Shown here: piece by piece, positions 30,533 through 38,723 of the stretch | Position numbering within the stretch: the stretch's first letter is position 1 | Layout: each line of letters opens with the position of its first letter | Assembly: GCF_014651055.1 (NCBI RefSeq) | Contig: NZ_BMWD01000001.1 | Span: 408,668 to 472,667 of the forward strand | Length of the DNA stretch: 64,000 bases | Direction of reading: 5' to 3' | Source: Streptomyces fructofermentans | GTDB lineage: Bacteria > Actinomycetota > Actinomycetes > Streptomycetales > Streptomycetaceae | Made by a program: the position numbers and the translations under genes | The notes under the pieces: generated by a model | What the model was told of the DNA's origin: nothing | What the model saw: the letters and a program-made list of their open reading frames with translations, nothing else | Database searches by the model: none

Positions 30533-31633
30533 GTGTCCGCAGTCTCCGACCGGCTTCCCGCGTTTCCCTGGGACAAGCTGGAGCCCTTCAAGGCGACGGC
30601 CGCCGCTCACCCGGGCGGCATCGTCGACCTCTCCGTCGGCACCCCCGTCGACCCGGTGCCCGAGCTGATCCAGAAGGCACTCGTCGCGGCGGCGGACTCG
30701 CCCGGCTATCCCACGGTGTGGGGCACGCCGGAGCTGCGGGACGCCCTCGTGGACTGGTGCGGGCGGAGGCTGGGCGCCCTGGACCTCACCCACCGCAACG
30801 TGCTGCCGGTCGTGGGGTCCAAGGAACTGGTGGCCTGGCTGCCGACCCAGCTCGGACTCGGTCCAGGGGACACCGTGGCGTACCCGCGCCTCGCGTACCC
30901 GACCTACGAGGTCGGCGCCCGGCTGGCCCGCGCGGAGCACGTGGCCTACGACGACCCGACGCGGCTCGACCCCGAGGGCCTGAGGCTGCTGTGGCTCAAC
31001 TCCCCGTCCAACCCGACCGGACGGGTGCTCCCGGCGGAGGAGCTCGCCCGGATCGTGGCCTGGGCCCGTGAGCACGGCGTCCTCGTCCTCGCCGACGAGT
31101 GCTACATCGAACTGGGCTGGGAGGCCGACCCGGTCTCGGTCCTGCACCCCGACGTGTGCGGCGGCTCGTACGAGGGGATCGTGTCGGTCCACTCGCTCTC
31201 GAAGCGGTCCAACCTCGCGGGCTACCGGGCCGCGTTCCTGGCCGGCGACCCCGCCGTCCTCGGCGACCTCCTGCAGGTCCGCAAGCACGGCGGCATGATG
31301 ACGTCCGCGCCCACCCAGGCCGCCACGGCCGCCGCGCTCTCCGACGACACCCACGTCCGTGAACAGCGCGAGCGCTACGCGGCCCGCCGCACCGCCCTGC
31401 GCGACGCGCTCGTCGGGCACGGCTTCCGCATCGAGCACAGCGAGGCGAGCCTCTACCTCTGGGCGACCCGCGACGAGCCCTGCTGGGACACCGTGGCGCA
31501 CCTGGCGGACCTCGGCATCCTGGTCGCGCCCGGCGACTTCTACGGGCCCGCGGGGGCCGAGTTCGTCCGCGTGGCCCTGACGGCGACCGACGAGCGGGTA
31601 CGGGCGGCCGTGGAGCGGCTCGGGTCCCGGTAG
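30533..31633 (+). CDS. dapC: Succinyldiaminopimelate transaminase DapC
   Basis: This 366-residue fold-type I PLP aminotransferase converts N-succinyl-2-amino-6-oxopimelate to N-succinyl-LL-diaminopimelate in lysine and peptidoglycan precursor synthesis. The PLP lysine is K224 in HSLSKRSNLAG. SPSNPTGRVL and ADECYIELGW are the conserved aspartate-aminotransferase-family motifs. The start is GTG 30533; upstream sequence is non-coding. It follows the ferredoxin gene by 195 bp. The partner dapE lies 2.3 kb away on the same strand. Confidence 0.93.
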   Translation: MSAVSDRLPAFPWDKLEPFKATAAAHPGGIVDLSVGTPVDPVPELIQKALVAAADSPGYPTVWGTPELRDALVDWCGRRLGALDLTHRNVLPVVGSKELVAWLPTQLGLGPGDTVAYPRLAYPTYEVGARLARAEHVAYDDPTRLDPEGLRLLWLNSPSNPTGRVLPAEELARIVAWAREHGVLVLADECYIELGWEADPVSVLHPDVCGGSYEGIVSVHSLSKRSNLAGYRAAFLAGDPAVLGDLLQVRKHGGMMTSAPTQAATAAALSDDTHVREQRERYAARRTALRDALVGHGFRIEHSEASLYLWATRDEPCWDTVAHLADLGILVAPGDFYGPAGAEFVRVALTATDERVRAAVERLGSR

Positions 31634-31836
31634 CGGACCGCCCCGGGCACGGGAGGTCCTCCGGGCCCCGGAGCCCCGGTGGCGGCATTGCCCCGGGCCC
31701 CCGACGCCCTCCGGTCCGGAGGGCCCCCGGTGCCCCGCCCCGGGCGCTGCGCGTATCCCGTGCGTCCCCCGGGGCGCGGCGGTGCCCCGGGGGACGCGCC
31801 CCACGCACCGTTCCCGCCCATTGGGCCCGGGCGCAC

Positions 31837-31870
31837 GCGAAGGGTCCAGGGAGGACCCTGGACCCTTCGC
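31837..31870. terminator. Bidirectional terminator dapC / secreted protein gene
   Basis: A perfect 15-bp stem (31837-31851 with 31856-31870) with a 4-base loop lies between convergent genes. Confidence 0.88.
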
Positions 31871-31888
31871 GGACGGGCGCCCCGGCGA

Positions 31889-32323
31889 CTAGCCGAGCGG
31901 CAGACCCTTCAGCGGCAGCGACTCGGCGGGCAGCGCGCCCTTGCCGACGGCGTCGGTGGGCAGACCCCCACCGGCCGACTCCGCGGCGTCGCCCAGCACT
32001 CCGCTCGCGGTCCCGGCGACGTCCCCGGCCGCCTTCTGGGCGGCGGGCGTCGCCTTCTTGACGGCCTTGCCGCCCGTCTTGCCGGTGGCCGGCACCGCCT
32101 TCTTCACGGCCTTGCCGCCCGGGTTGCCCGCCAGCCCGGTCGCGTGCCGCGTGGCACCGTCGAGGCTGCTGCCGGCGGTGTCCAGCGAGGTCAGGCCGCC
32201 GAGGTCGGGTGCGGCCGGCAGTTCGGCCGCGCTCGCGGAGCCGGCCGCACCGACCACGGGCGCCGCTCCCGCTGCGATGAGCAGCGCGGCACGGGCGATC
32301 CGACGGGTCAGGGGGAGGGACAT
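31889..32323 (-). CDS. Small secreted Ala/Gly/Lys-rich protein
   Basis: This 144-residue exported protein starts at ATG 32323. Its signal peptide (RRIARAALLIAAGAAPVVGA) has a cleavage site near AGSASA-AEL. The mature part is low-complexity with repeated GGKAVKKA-type units (residues ~70-95), making the middle basic and otherwise Ala/Gly-rich. Database entries of this kind are sometimes labelled ATP-binding protein, but no nucleotide-binding motif is visible. It is monocistronic with a ~350-bp upstream region. A cell-wall-associated or adhesive role is possible but unsupported. Confidence 0.75.
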   Translation of the reverse strand: MSLPLTRRIARAALLIAAGAAPVVGAAGSASAAELPAAPDLGGLTSLDTAGSSLDGATRHATGLAGNPGGKAVKKAVPATGKTGGKAVKKATPAAQKAAGDVAGTASGVLGDAAESAGGGLPTDAVGKGALPAESLPLKGLPLG

Positions 32324-32675
32324 GGTGCTCCTTAGACGGAAGACAACGATGAAGTGTCCTGACGGGCCCGGCAGTTGGCCGACTGGTTGCCGACCGGCCG
32401 TCGATCGACCGGCTGTTGATCGTTCCGGGCTCGGACGCAGTGACTACCGCTCGAAGTCCGCGAAGGTTTCGCTGGCCCGACGTAAAGAGTTCGCAATGCG
32501 TCGCATTATCGGCTGCGGAGAAACCCGGGCAAAGAGCGTCCGGCGAGAGGGCGTGCGTAATCCCCGCAGCCCTTTGTTCCCAACGGATTCGGACGACCGG
32601 CGAACGGGCGGGCGAGCGCCCGGGCGGGCGGTGGCGGGCCGTGCCCCGTGTACCTCCGACGAGTGAGGACCCGTA
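32324..32675. promoter_or_regulatory. Promoter region of the secreted protein gene, with palindrome
   Basis: This 352-bp region contains the minus-strand promoter of the secreted protein. AATGCG-T-CGCATT at 32495-32507 is a 13-bp palindrome beside a gataat sequence on the minus strand that could be a -10 element. A GC hairpin near 32607-32621 may end the neighbouring minus-strand gene. Confidence 0.5.
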
Positions 32676-33719
32676 CTACTGCCCGGTGACGATCCGGACC
32701 GCCTCCGTGTTGCTCCGCCCGCCCGGCGCGGCCGAACCGGCCGACCCGTCGGTGCGCCACCCGCTGTCCCTGCTCCCCGACGTCCACACCCGGCCCGCGT
32801 ACGAGACCTGCTCGACGCGCAGCGCCGCGGAGTTGGCCACGGCCCAGTGCGCGAGGACCCAGCCGCGGCGGCGTTCGCCGCCCTCGGCCTCCGATGTCCT
32901 CGGGACCGGCAGGGTCAGGGTTCGACGGCCTCCGGTGCCGCCCGCCGTCGCCGCGGGGGACGCGGGGCGCGAGGCGGCAGAGGAGGCAGAGGGGGCAGAT
33001 GAGGAGGTCGACGTGTCGTCCCGGGGTGCCTCGGAGGCGGCGCCCGCCATCTCGGCCCCCACCTCCTGGAACGCGTCGCGGCCGAAGTCCCGGACGAGCG
33101 CGGCCCGCACCGCGTCCGGACCGCCCGCGCGCACTTCCTGGCGGCCCTCGCAGGTCAGCGTGGCGGCGGCGCGCCCGGTGAGCGCCGCCGCGAGAAGCGT
33201 GGCGTCCGGCTCGTGCTTCGCGTACGCGTCCGGGAAGCCGCTGCGCTGGACGCGCTGCGCGGCGACCGTGAGGGGGAGGTCCTCGTAGTCCCGGACCTTG
33301 TCCAGATGCTTGTAGAACTCGCCCGCCGCGTACGTCGGGTCCATGATCTCGCGCTCCGTGCCCCAGCCCTGCGACGGCCGCTGCTGGAACAGGCCCAGCG
33401 AGTCCCGGTCGCCGTGCCGGATGTTGCGCAGGGCGGACTCCTGGAGCGCCGTCGCCAGCGCGATCGTGACCGCCCGCTCGGGCATGCCGCGATTGGTGCC
33501 GACGGCGGTGATCGTCGCCGCGTTCACCGCCTGCTCGGTGGTGAACTCGTACGAGGCGCCGTCGTCCTTTCCGGAGACGACCGTGCACTTCGGCTCGCCC
33601 GTGCCCCCGGTGAGGTACTGCACGGCGAGATAGCCCGCGACGGCGAGCAGAACGACGAGGGCCGCTCCGAAACGGAAGAGGCGGCCGCGGCGTACGGGAG
33701 TGGGGGACGGCTCTGGCAC
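32676..33719 (-). CDS. Membrane-anchored lysozyme-like/transglycosylase-fold protein
   Basis: This 347-residue protein has one N-terminal helix (FRFGAALVVLLAVAGYLAVQYL) and an extracytoplasmic domain. Its core, ATALQESALRNI...DSLGLFQQRPSQGWGT, is the signature of lysozyme-like domains found with NlpC/P60 peptidases, with the Glu of LQES as putative catalytic acid. So it is probably a murein hydrolase-like protein, despite being often labelled heavy metal transporter. A Ser/Ala-rich linker and a C-terminal beta-rich segment follow. The GTG at 33719 is the most credible start, immediately before the basic cytoplasmic stretch. A TTG at 33770 in frame is the alternative. Neither has a strong ribosome site. 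It is divergent from dapE. Confidence 0.72.
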   Translation of the reverse strand: MPEPSPTPVRRGRLFRFGAALVVLLAVAGYLAVQYLTGGTGEPKCTVVSGKDDGASYEFTTEQAVNAATITAVGTNRGMPERAVTIALATALQESALRNIRHGDRDSLGLFQQRPSQGWGTEREIMDPTYAAGEFYKHLDKVRDYEDLPLTVAAQRVQRSGFPDAYAKHEPDATLLAAALTGRAAATLTCEGRQEVRAGGPDAVRAALVRDFGRDAFQEVGAEMAGAASEAPRDDTSTSSSAPSASSAASRPASPAATAGGTGGRRTLTLPVPRTSEAEGGERRRGWVLAHWAVANSAALRVEQVSYAGRVWTSGSRDSGWRTDGSAGSAAPGGRSNTEAVRIVTGQ

Positions 33720-33887
33720 GGGTACAAGGTACTGGAGAGTACGGTCGGTGTTCGGTGAGCCTGTGGACAAGTGCGCGAAGGCACTCCCGGCCGGGCCCGG
33801 AGGGCGTCCCGCGGGGCGTCACGGGGCGCCCGTCCGGCGCTCCGGGCCGCGGCCGGGCGCCCGCGGGCGGGCGTTAGGGTCGACGGC

Positions 33888-34967
33888 ATGGCCGAGACCC
33901 CGCTTGACCTCACGCTGGACGCTGCCCGCCTGACCGCGCAGCTCGTCGACTTCCCCTCCGAGAGCGGCACCGAGAAGCCCCTCGCGGACGCCGTCGAGGC
34001 CGCGCTGCGCGCCCTGCCGCACCTGACAGTCGACCGCCACGGCAACAACGTCGTCGCGCGGACGCACCTGGGACGGGCCGAGCGCGTGATCCTGGCCGGC
34101 CACATCGACACCGTCCCGATCGCGGACAACGTGCCGTCGCGGCTCGACGAGGACGGAGTGCTGTGGGGCTGCGGCACCTGCGACATGAAGTCGGGTGTCG
34201 CCGTCCAGCTGCGGATCGCGGCCACGGTCCCGGAGCCCAACCGCGACATCACCTTCGTCTTCTACGACAACGAGGAGGTCGCCGCCCACCTCAACGGCCT
34301 GCGGCACGTGGCCGAGGCCCACCCCGACTGGCTCGAGGGGGACTTCGCGGTCCTCCTGGAGCCGTCCGACGGGCAGGTCGAGGGCGGCTGCCAGGGCACC
34401 CTGAGGGTCCTGCTGAGGACCACGGGCGAGCGGGCGCACTCGGCGCGCGGCTGGATGGGCTCGAACGCCGTCCACGCGGCCGCGCCGGTCCTCGCGCGCC
34501 TCGCCTCGTACGAGCCGCGCCGTCCCGTGATCGACGGCCTGGAGTACCGCGAAGGGCTGAACGCCGTCGGGATCTCGGGCGGGGTGGCGGGCAACGTGAT
34601 CCCCGACGAGTGCGTGGTCACCGTGAACTTCCGCTACGCGCCCGACCGCACCGAGGAGGAGGCGCTGGCCCACGTCCACGAGGTCTTCGCCGGCTGCGGC
34701 GTCGAGGAGTTCGTGGTCGACGACCAGAGCGGAGCGGCGCTGCCCGGGCTCTCCCACCCGGCCGCGGTCGCGTTCATCGAGGCCGTGGGCGGCACTCCGC
34801 AGCCCAAGTTCGGCTGGACCGACGTCTCCCGCTTCAGCGCGCTCGGCGTCCCCGCGGTGAACTACGGCCCCGGCAACCCGCACTTGGCGCACAAGCGGGA
34901 CGAGCGCGTCGACACCGCGAAGATCCTCGCGGGCGAGGAGCGGCTGACGGCCTGGCTGACCTCCTGA
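33888..34967 (+). CDS. dapE: Succinyl-diaminopimelate desuccinylase DapE
   Basis: This 359-residue M20-family zinc enzyme hydrolyses N-succinyl-LL-diaminopimelate to LL-diaminopimelate and succinate. Metal-site motifs are GHIDTVP (~71) and GCGTCDMKSG (~98). The catalytic Glu lies in YDNEEVAA, and SARGWMGSNAVH marks the dimerisation domain. The C-terminal His of NPHLAHKRDE is the last ligand. The ATG at 33888 has only a weak ribosome site (gggtcgac). It acts one step after DapC, encoded 2.3 kb upstream. Confidence 0.95.
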   Translation: MAETPLDLTLDAARLTAQLVDFPSESGTEKPLADAVEAALRALPHLTVDRHGNNVVARTHLGRAERVILAGHIDTVPIADNVPSRLDEDGVLWGCGTCDMKSGVAVQLRIAATVPEPNRDITFVFYDNEEVAAHLNGLRHVAEAHPDWLEGDFAVLLEPSDGQVEGGCQGTLRVLLRTTGERAHSARGWMGSNAVHAAAPVLARLASYEPRRPVIDGLEYREGLNAVGISGGVAGNVIPDECVVTVNFRYAPDRTEEEALAHVHEVFAGCGVEEFVVDDQSGAALPGLSHPAAVAFIEAVGGTPQPKFGWTDVSRFSALGVPAVNYGPGNPHLAHKRDERVDTAKILAGEERLTAWLTS

Positions 34968-35038
34968 ACCCCGCCCGGCCCCGCCCGGTGCGCCCGGCAG
35001 TTCATGGCGGACATGCCGGCGTCCCCCCTCCGTAACCC

Positions 35039-35052
35039 GCGTAGATCTACGC
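35039..35052. promoter_or_regulatory. Palindrome upstream of LOG-family gene
   Basis: A perfect 14-bp palindrome (gcgtagatctacgc) lies 36 bp before the start at 35088, where a promoter would be expected. It is a candidate operator; the regulator is unknown. Confidence 0.45.
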
Positions 35053-35087
35053 TGAGGTGGAACGATCGCCAAGCGGAGGGAGCGGAC

Positions 35088-35846
35088 ATGGCTACCGGCA
35101 ATCCCGAGGGCAGCAAGCAGCCACCGGAGGAGCAGCGGCTGGGCCCCGTGCTGCGCAGGCGGGACCAGGTGCAGTCGAGTACGACGGACCAGCGGCTGCT
35201 GGACGCGGGCGGGCCCTCGGACTGGGTCCACACCGATCCCTGGCGGGTGCTGCGCATCCAGTCGGAGTTCATCGAGGGCTTCGGGACCCTGGCCGAACTC
35301 CCGCCCGCCATCAGCGTGTTCGGCTCGGCCAGGACGCCCGCCGACTCGCCCGAGTACGCGGCGGGCGTGGCTCTCGGACGCGGCCTGGTCGAGGCGGGGT
35401 TCGCCGTGATCACCGGCGGCGGACCCGGGGCCATGGAGGCCGCCAACAAGGGCGCGTGCGAGGCGAAGGGCATCTCCGTCGGACTGGGCATCGAGCTGCC
35501 CTTCGAGCAGGGGCTCAACCCCTACGTCGACATCGGACTCAACTTCCGCTACTTCTTCGTGCGCAAGATGATGTTCGTCAAGTACGCGCAGGGGTTCGTG
35601 GTCCTGCCCGGCGGTCTGGGCACCCTCGACGAGCTTTTCGAGGCCCTCACCCTGGTCCAGACGCAGAAGGTCACCCGCTTCCCCATCGTGCTCTTCGGCA
35701 CGGAGTACTGGGGCGGGCTGGTCGACTGGCTCAGGAACACGCTGATCGCCCAGGGCAAGGCCTCGGAGAAGGACCTGCTCCTGTTCCACCTCACGGACGA
35801 CGTGGACGAGGCGGTGGCCCTGGTCTCGAAGGAGGCCGGGAGGTAG
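35088..35846 (+). CDS. LOG family protein (TIGR00730), cytokinin-riboside monophosphate phosphoribohydrolase-like
   Basis: This 252-residue Rossmann-fold protein starts at ATG 35088 behind GGAGGGAG. GGGPGAMEAANKG (~110) and PGGLGTLDELFE (~178) are the phosphate-binding and catalytic motifs of LOG enzymes, which release free nucleobases from nucleoside 5'-monophosphates. The ~55-residue N-terminal extension is typical of the actinobacterial type II branch (compare M. tuberculosis Rv1205). It is often mislabelled lysine decarboxylase. It lies downstream of dapE and convergent to folP2. Confidence 0.9.
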   Translation: MATGNPEGSKQPPEEQRLGPVLRRRDQVQSSTTDQRLLDAGGPSDWVHTDPWRVLRIQSEFIEGFGTLAELPPAISVFGSARTPADSPEYAAGVALGRGLVEAGFAVITGGGPGAMEAANKGACEAKGISVGLGIELPFEQGLNPYVDIGLNFRYFFVRKMMFVKYAQGFVVLPGGLGTLDELFEALTLVQTQKVTRFPIVLFGTEYWGGLVDWLRNTLIAQGKASEKDLLLFHLTDDVDEAVALVSKEAGR

Positions 35847-35867
35847 CCCGGTCCCGCGCGGGGCGCG

Positions 35868-35900
35868 CGGGCTCCCGGCGGGCCGCCCGCCGGGAGCCCG
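35868..35900. terminator. Bidirectional terminator LOG / folP2
   Basis: A perfect 15-bp stem (35868-35882 with 35886-35900) with a 3-base loop, between convergent genes. Confidence 0.88.
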
Positions 35901-35957
35901 GCCCGTCCCGGGGCTCCGCCCGGTGCCCGTCCTCGGCGGGGGAGGCCGGTGAGGCCT

Positions 35958-36818
35958 CTAGGCCAGGCCCCGGCGCGCGACCGCCGGGGGGCGGTGTCCC
36001 GCGATCGCGGCCACCATGTCGAGCACCTGCCGTGTCTCGGCCACCTCGTGCACGCGGTACACCTGCGCCCCCAGCCACGCGGACACCGCCGTCGTGGCCA
36101 GGGTGCCCAGCAAGCGCTCCTTGACCGGACGGTCGAGGGTCTCGCCCACGAAGTCCTTGTTGGACAGCGACACCAGCACCGGCCACCCCGTGGCGGCCAT
36201 CTCGCCCAGCCGCCGCGTGGCCTCGAGGCTGTGCCGGGTGTTCTTGCCGAAGTCGTGCCCCGGGTCGATCAGCACCGACTCGCGGGGCACCCCGAGCGAG
36301 ACGGCGCGCTCGGCCAGGCCGACCGTGACCTCCAGGATGTCGGCCATCACGTCCTCGTACGCGACGCGGTGGGGCCGGGTGCGCGGCCGGGTGCCGCCCG
36401 CGTGGGTGCAGACCAGCCCCGCGCCGTACCGCCCGGCGACCTCCGCGAGCCGTGGATCGAAGCCGCCCCACGCGTCGTTGAGCACGTCAGCGCCCGCCTC
36501 GCAGACGGCCTCGCCGACGTCGTGCCGCCAGGTGTCGACGCTGATGACGACGTCGGGGAAGCGCCGCCGCACCTCGGCGACGAAGCCCACCGTGCGGCGC
36601 GCCTCCTCCTCGGCCGTGACCTCCTCGCCCGGCCCGGCCTTCACCCCGCCGATGTCGATGATCGCGGCGCCCTCGGACACGGCCTGCTCCACGCGCGCGA
36701 GCGCCGGCTCGTCGCGGAAGGTGGCCCCCTGGTCGTAGAAGGAGTCCGGGGTCCGGTTCACGATCGCCATGATCACCGGCTCGTGCGCGCCGAATTCGCG
36801 CCTGCCCAGCCTGAGCAT
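35958..36818 (-). CDS. folP2: FolP2-type dihydropteroate synthase homologue
   Basis: This 286-residue TIM-barrel protein of the pterin-binding family starts at ATG 36818. It keeps the pterin-site motifs IMAIVNRTPDSFYDQG, ISVDTW and IDPGHDFGKN. The pABA/phosphate loop, normally GGESTRPG, reads GGVKAGPG here, as I recall for mycobacterial FolP2 (Rv1207), a paralogue reported to lack dihydropteroate synthase activity. The neighbourhood (LOG, this gene, DivIVA-like protein, tag, DUF3117) also matches the Rv1205-Rv1211 region. So it is probably not the housekeeping folate enzyme; its actual substrate is unknown. It is divergent from the DivIVA-domain gene. Confidence 0.88.
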   Translation of the reverse strand: MLRLGRREFGAHEPVIMAIVNRTPDSFYDQGATFRDEPALARVEQAVSEGAAIIDIGGVKAGPGEEVTAEEEARRTVGFVAEVRRRFPDVVISVDTWRHDVGEAVCEAGADVLNDAWGGFDPRLAEVAGRYGAGLVCTHAGGTRPRTRPHRVAYEDVMADILEVTVGLAERAVSLGVPRESVLIDPGHDFGKNTRHSLEATRRLGEMAATGWPVLVSLSNKDFVGETLDRPVKERLLGTLATTAVSAWLGAQVYRVHEVAETRQVLDMVAAIAGHRPPAVARRGLA

Positions 36819-36957
36819 CCCCTGTGACCTCTCCCAGTCGTCGTCGCCGTAGGACCGCCTGCGACCCTAACCGTCAGAGTCGCATGGCACGATCGGTGCC
36901 TGACACTTTCCGCGCCGACGCGCCCCGCGTCGGCACCAGAGCGTGGGGACCTCAGCG

Positions 36958-37308
36958 ATGTTCATGTTCTTGTTCCTGGTCGTCGCCCTCGTGGTCGTGG
37001 TCGGCGCGGTGACCCTCTCCGTCGTGGGCGGCGGGGAGAGCGGCGCCCTCGCCGAGGCCCCGCCCGAGCGCCTCCGCGACCCGCTGCCCGCCGACCGGCC
37101 CGTGCACCGGGGCGACGTGGAGGCCCTGCGCTTCCCGCTCACGCTGCGCGGCTACCGCATGGCGGACGTGGACGAGGCCCTCGGCCGCCTCGGCGCCGAA
37201 CTGTCCGAGCGGGACGCCCGGATCGCCGACCTGGAGGCCGCGCTCGCCGGCGCGCGCGCCGCCCGTGCCACGTCCCTGGAGAAGCCCTCGGGGGAGGACC
37301 GCCGATGA
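36958..37308 (+). CDS. Membrane-anchored DivIVA-domain protein
   Basis: This 116-residue protein has an N-terminal transmembrane helix (residues 3-24, MFLFLVVALVVVVGAVTLSV). A DivIVA-type motif (FPLTLRGYRMADVDEALGRL, ~60-79) and a short coiled coil to the end follow. The start at ATG 36958 is preceded by GGGGAC; a GTG at 36943 is possible. It corresponds in position to M. tuberculosis Rv1209. The glucosyl-3-phosphoglycerate synthase gene that precedes Rv1209 (Rv1208) is absent here. The last codons overlap the tag start (4 bp). It possibly localises to curved or polar membrane. Confidence 0.82.
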   Translation: MFMFLFLVVALVVVVGAVTLSVVGGGESGALAEAPPERLRDPLPADRPVHRGDVEALRFPLTLRGYRMADVDEALGRLGAELSERDARIADLEAALAGARAARATSLEKPSGEDRR

Positions 37309-37883
37309 GTGACGCCCGCAAGGGGCCCGACGGCGCCCTGCGCTGCCCCTGGGCCCTGTCCACCGAGGACTACGTCGCCTACCACGACCAGGAGTGGGGC
37401 CGCCCGGTCCACGGCGACGACGCGCTGTACGAGCGGCTCTGCCTGGAGGCCTTCCAGTCGGGGCTGTCGTGGCTCACGATCCTGCGCCGCCGCGAGGGCT
37501 TCCGCGCCGCCTTCGCCGGCTTCGCGATCACCGAGGTGGCCGCCTTCACGGAGGCCGACAAGGAGCGCCTGCTCGCCGACGCGGGCATCATCCGCAACCG
37601 CGCCAAGATCGAGGCGACCGTCGCCAACGCGCGCGTGCTCGCCGACTGGTCCCCGGGCGACCTGGACACGCTGATCTGGTCGTACGCGCCCGACGCGGCG
37701 TCCCGTCCCGCCCCCGAGGCCCTCGCGGACGTGCCGGCGGTCACCGACGAGTCGACGGCCCTCTCCAAGGCCCTGAAGAAGCGGGGCATCCGCTTCGTGG
37801 GGCCGACCACGGCCTACGCCCTGATGCAGGCGTGCGGCCTGGTCGACGACCACCTTGCGGACTGCGTGGCCCGCGGCCGCTGA
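37305..37883 (+). CDS. tag: DNA-3-methyladenine glycosylase I
   Basis: This 192-residue base-excision repair glycosylase removes 3-methyladenine from DNA. The zinc site Cys14, His27, His183 and Cys187 matches the spacing of E. coli TAG (4/17/175/179). The binding-pocket region EAFQSGLSWLTIL with its Trp, and the C-terminal FVGPTTAYALMQACG, are conserved. The start is ATG 37305, overlapping the preceding gene by 4 bp. Corresponds to mycobacterial tagA (Rv1210). Confidence 0.95.
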   Translation: MSDARKGPDGALRCPWALSTEDYVAYHDQEWGRPVHGDDALYERLCLEAFQSGLSWLTILRRREGFRAAFAGFAITEVAAFTEADKERLLADAGIIRNRAKIEATVANARVLADWSPGDLDTLIWSYAPDAASRPAPEALADVPAVTDESTALSKALKKRGIRFVGPTTAYALMQACGLVDDHLADCVARGR

Positions 37884-37916
37884 ACCGGCCGCGGGCGCCG
37901 CGGTCCGCCGGGCGCC

Positions 37917-38723
37917 TCAGCGCCCCAGGTACTTCGGCTTCTCCTTGTCGACGAAGGCCTGCACGGCGATCGTGTGGTCCTCGGAGGAACCCGCCCGGGT
38001 CTGGAGCTCGTCCTCCTTCTCCAGGCTCTCGTCCAGTGAGTGGGAGAGGGCGTGGGCGAGGGACTCCTTGAGCGCCGCGTAGGCGAGCGTCGGGCCCTCG
38101 GCCAGCGCGCGCGCCACCTTCACGGCCTCGGCGGCCAGATCGGCCGCGGGCACGACGCGGTTGGCGATGCCCAGGTCGTACGCCTCCTGCGCGCCGATGC
38201 TGCGCGGGAAGAGCAGCAGGTCGGCGGCCCGGCCGGGGCCGACGACGCGCGGCAGCGTCCAGGAGATGCCCGAGTCGGCGGTCAGGGCGACCCCGGCGAA
38301 CGAGGTGTTGAACGTGGCGGTGTCCGCGACGATCCGGTAGTCCGCCGCCAGGGCGAAGCCGAAACCGGCGCCGGCCGCGACGCCGTTGACCGCCGCCACC
38401 ACGGGCTTCGCGGCGCCGGTCAGGGCCCGCACGATCGGGTTGTAGTGCTCACGGACCGTGCTCATGACGCCCTCGTCCGAGCCCGACTCGCGCGCCGCGA
38501 GGAGGCCGCCGATGTGCTCCTTGAGGTCCTGGCCCACGCAGAACGCCCGCTCGCCCGCCGCGGTCAGCAGCACGGCCCGTACGGAGCTGTCGGCCGCCGC
38601 GGCCTGCGCCGCGTCCCGGAGGGCGACCTTCGTCCCGGTGTTCAGCGCGTTCATCGCCTCGGGGCGGTTCAGCGTGATGGTCGCGAGTCCGTCGCTCACC
38701 TCGTAGAGCACGGTGTCGGCCAT
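37917..38723 (-). CDS. Enoyl-CoA hydratase/isomerase family protein
   Basis: This 268-residue crotonase-fold protein starts at ATG 38723. FCVGQDLKEH and the oxyanion-hole GVAAGAGFGFALAADYRI are typical. One of the usual catalytic glutamates appears as Asp or Ser (TADSGISWTLPRVVG), a pattern common in PaaG/PaaB-like isomerases. Substrate cannot be fixed; fatty acid or phenylacetate catabolism is possible. It is convergent with tag and divergent from the DUF3117 gene. Confidence 0.9.
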   Translation of the reverse strand: MADTVLYEVSDGLATITLNRPEAMNALNTGTKVALRDAAQAAAADSSVRAVLLTAAGERAFCVGQDLKEHIGGLLAARESGSDEGVMSTVREHYNPIVRALTGAAKPVVAAVNGVAAGAGFGFALAADYRIVADTATFNTSFAGVALTADSGISWTLPRVVGPGRAADLLLFPRSIGAQEAYDLGIANRVVPAADLAAEAVKVARALAEGPTLAYAALKESLAHALSHSLDESLEKEDELQTRAGSSEDHTIAVQAFVDKEKPKYLGR

